Assembly (NCBI GenBank): GCA_026395775.1
Contig: JAPLYA010000024.1
Coordinates: 1 to 6,002 of the forward strand
DNA length: 6,002 nucleotides
Source: Candidatus Pacearchaeota archaeon
GTDB taxonomy: Archaea > Nanobdellota > Nanobdellia > Pacearchaeales > GW2011-AR1
Direction: 5' to 3'
Below the pieces are notes generated by a model. It was not told the DNA's origin. It made no database searches and worked only from the letters and a program-made list of their open reading frames with translations. The translations under genes and the position numbers were made by a program. Numbering within the stretch: the stretch's first letter is position 1; each line of letters starts with the position of its first letter. Positions 4,501-6,002 of this stretch are shown piece by piece.

Positions 4501-6002
4501 TTATTTCTTCTCTTTACTCTTCTCGTACTCTAACCTAGTCTTACAATTCGGATTAAAACAAAACATCCAAGGTCTTTTTTCTTTTCTTATTGCTAGCAAC
4601 ATAGGAAATCCACAAGCTTCACAGATTTTATCTGTCTTCTTTATTAATCCAGGAGGCAAGGAAAAAGTTGTCTTGCATTCAGGATAGCTATTGCAAGCAA
4701 CAAAACTTCTTCTAAATCTTTTATTAAAAAGAATTCTCAACTTGCCTTTTTTGCAGACAGGACACTCGTTTAACTCGTTCTCAGCTCTCTCAAGTTTATA
4801 GTTTTCTTCTGTTGCAGACACAAGTTCTTTCCCAATTTTATCTTCATGCTGCTTGAAATCTTCTGCTATTTTTTTTATAGAAACTTCTGCTTTTTTTATA
4901 ATGTGCTCCTCTTTCTCCTCTAACCCCTTCTTAGCTCTCTCAATTTCAACCATGTCTTTTTCAAAATCTCTTGTAAGTTTTTCATCAATTATAACAGGAG
5001 AGTATTTCTCAAGTGTTTTTATCAAGCTTATGCCAAGAGGAGTTGCCTGGATGCTCTGTTCTTTTATGTAATTTCTAGCATAGAGAGTTTCAATTATATT
5101 TGCTCTAGTGGCTTTCGTTCCCAGATTTCTTTTTTCTAGTTCGGTAATAATAGAAGCAGGAGTGTATCTTCTTGGAGGTTGGGTCATTTTTTCTTCTATT
5201 CTTAATTTTTTAATAATTTTCTCTCCTTCAATATCTTCAACCTCTCGCTCCTCTATCTTTAATGGGTAGACGTGCATCCAACCTTTTTCTTTTATTTCTA
5301 AGCCCGAAGCTTTGAACTTGCCTTCATCACATTCAAATACCACCTTTTTATCTTTAATTATAGCATCATCGCAGAAGCATGCTATAAATCTCTTGAGAAT
5401 TATGCTGTAAATTTTCTCCTCTTCTCCAATTAGTTTTAAGTGTTCTCCAGTTGGATAAATAGAAGGATGAGCAGGATCTGACTTGCCTCCTTCAACAGGC
5501 TTATCTCTTGTTACAAACACAGTATAAGCTTGAGGAAGTTTTTTCAAAATCTCTCTAGGTTTAATAGCTTCTGGAATTTTCTGAGAAGAAGTTCTTGGAT
5601 AAGAGATTAATCCCGCAAGATAAAGGTTTTGAGCAATCTGCAATGTTCTGGCGGGATTAATTCCAAACAATCGGTAAGCTTCTCTTTGTAAGTTAGTTAA
5701 GTCGAACGGAAACCCAGGAGGAATATTCCTTTCACTTTTTTCTGTTCTAGCCAAGCCCTTTTTCCCCTCAAGTTTTTTAAATTTCTCAATTTCTTCTTTC
5801 TTGTGAATATCTTTTTCATATTTTAACTCTAGCTCATGCCCTTTTAATTTAATAAAAATCTGCCAATATGCCTCTGGCTTAAACTTTTCAATTTCAAGCT
5901 CTTTTTCAACAATTAAATGTAGTGCAGGTCCTTGAACTCTTCCTGAAGACATAATTCTGAACTTGCCAGCCCTCTTTATTGCTTCCATCAAAGCTCTTGA
6001 CA
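4501..6002 (-). CDS. topA: DNA topoisomerase I, type IA, archaeal form (C-terminal part; 5' end outside window)
   Basis: Relaxes negatively supercoiled DNA by breaking and rejoining one strand through a 5'-phosphotyrosine. The frame is open to the right edge and reads SRALMEAIKRAG there, so the gene continues; the TTG at 5991 is not its start. Numbering residues from that TTG: FRIMSSGRVQGPALH (11-25) is a conserved core motif; GLISYPRTS (127-135) holds the catalytic Y131 and R133; DPAHPSIYPTGE (172-183) and GTKATRANIIETL (291-303) are further family signatures. A charged, probably helical stretch (about 340-385) leads to two zinc fingers: C410, C413, C433, C439, and C457, C460, C478, C483. 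The Toprim domain and the start are missing. The zinc fingers and core match archaeal topoisomerase I, not reverse gyrase, although the N-terminal part that would confirm this is not visible. It ends in TAA, 154 bases before the next gene. Confidence 0.94.
   Translation of the reverse strand, partial: SRALMEAIKRAGKFRIMSSGRVQGPALHLIVEKELEIEKFKPEAYWQIFIKLKGHELELKYEKDIHKKEEIEKFKKLEGKKGLARTEKSERNIPPGFPFDLTNLQREAYRLFGINPARTLQIAQNLYLAGLISYPRTSSQKIPEAIKPREILKKLPQAYTVFVTRDKPVEGGKSDPAHPSIYPTGEHLKLIGEEEKIYSIILKRFIACFCDDAIIKDKKVVFECDEGKFKASGLEIKEKGWMHVYPLKIEEREVEDIEGEKIIKKLRIEEKMTQPPRRYTPASIITELEKRNLGTKATRANIIETLYARNYIKEQSIQATPLGISLIKTLEKYSPVIIDEKLTRDFEKDMVEIERAKKGLEEKEEHIIKKAEVSIKKIAEDFKQHEDKIGKELVSATEENYKLERAENELNECPVCKKGKLRILFNKRFRRSFVACNSYPECKTTFSLPPGLIKKTDKICEACGFPMLLAIRKEKRPWMFCFNPNCKTRLEYEKSKEKK

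Noticed and set aside
5989..5991. TTG as the start of topoisomerase I
   Set aside because: The frame stays open to the window edge with family-like sequence (SRAL before MEAIKRAG), and the Toprim domain must lie upstream.
1..6002. CRISPR array or tandem repeats
   Set aside because: No regularly spaced direct repeats were seen by eye.

Overview
The window looks like a piece of an AT-rich archaeal genome, most likely from the DPANN group (Woesearchaeota/Pacearchaeota-like). The clues are an archaeal-type DNA topoisomerase I with C-terminal zinc fingers, TATA-like boxes placed about 25-30 bases before start codons with little or no leader, no convincing Shine-Dalgarno sites, and two secreted surface proteins of styles common in DPANN archaea: a cysteine-rich protein with a DSDGG-type and a thrombospondin-like module, and a lamin-tail protein. 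The taxonomic call is inferred from protein style; no marker gene proves it.

Layout. Bases 1-129 on the + strand are the last 42 codons of a DDE-type transposase, cut by the window edge. Everything else is on the - strand. Read in transcription order from the right edge, the genes are: topA (C-terminal ~500 residues, 6002-4501); a 154-base gap holding a TATA-like promoter; an AmrS-like radical SAM enzyme (4346-3363); a lamin-tail-domain surface protein (3402-2329) that overlaps it by 40 bases; a 199-base gap with three consecutive inverted repeats (2151-2289); a 147-residue protein of unknown function (2129-1686); a 61-base gap with a TATA-like box and a near-perfect 22-base palindrome; a 422-residue secreted cysteine-rich protein (1624-356); and, one base after its stop codon, a 54-residue C-terminally anchored membrane protein (354-190). 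The transposase end and the 54-residue gene converge on a 60-base T/A-rich gap.

How the genes relate. The radical SAM and lamin-tail genes probably share a transcript, as do the cysteine-rich and 54-residue genes. Two of the five complete proteins are exported and several carry N-glycosylation sequons, so the middle and left parts look like a cell-surface region between a housekeeping gene (topA) and a mobile element. No complete defence, CRISPR or biosynthetic system is present. The most interesting items are the cysteine-rich secreted protein with its coupled membrane micro-protein, the palindrome in front of that pair, and the hairpin-rich gap at 2151-2289.
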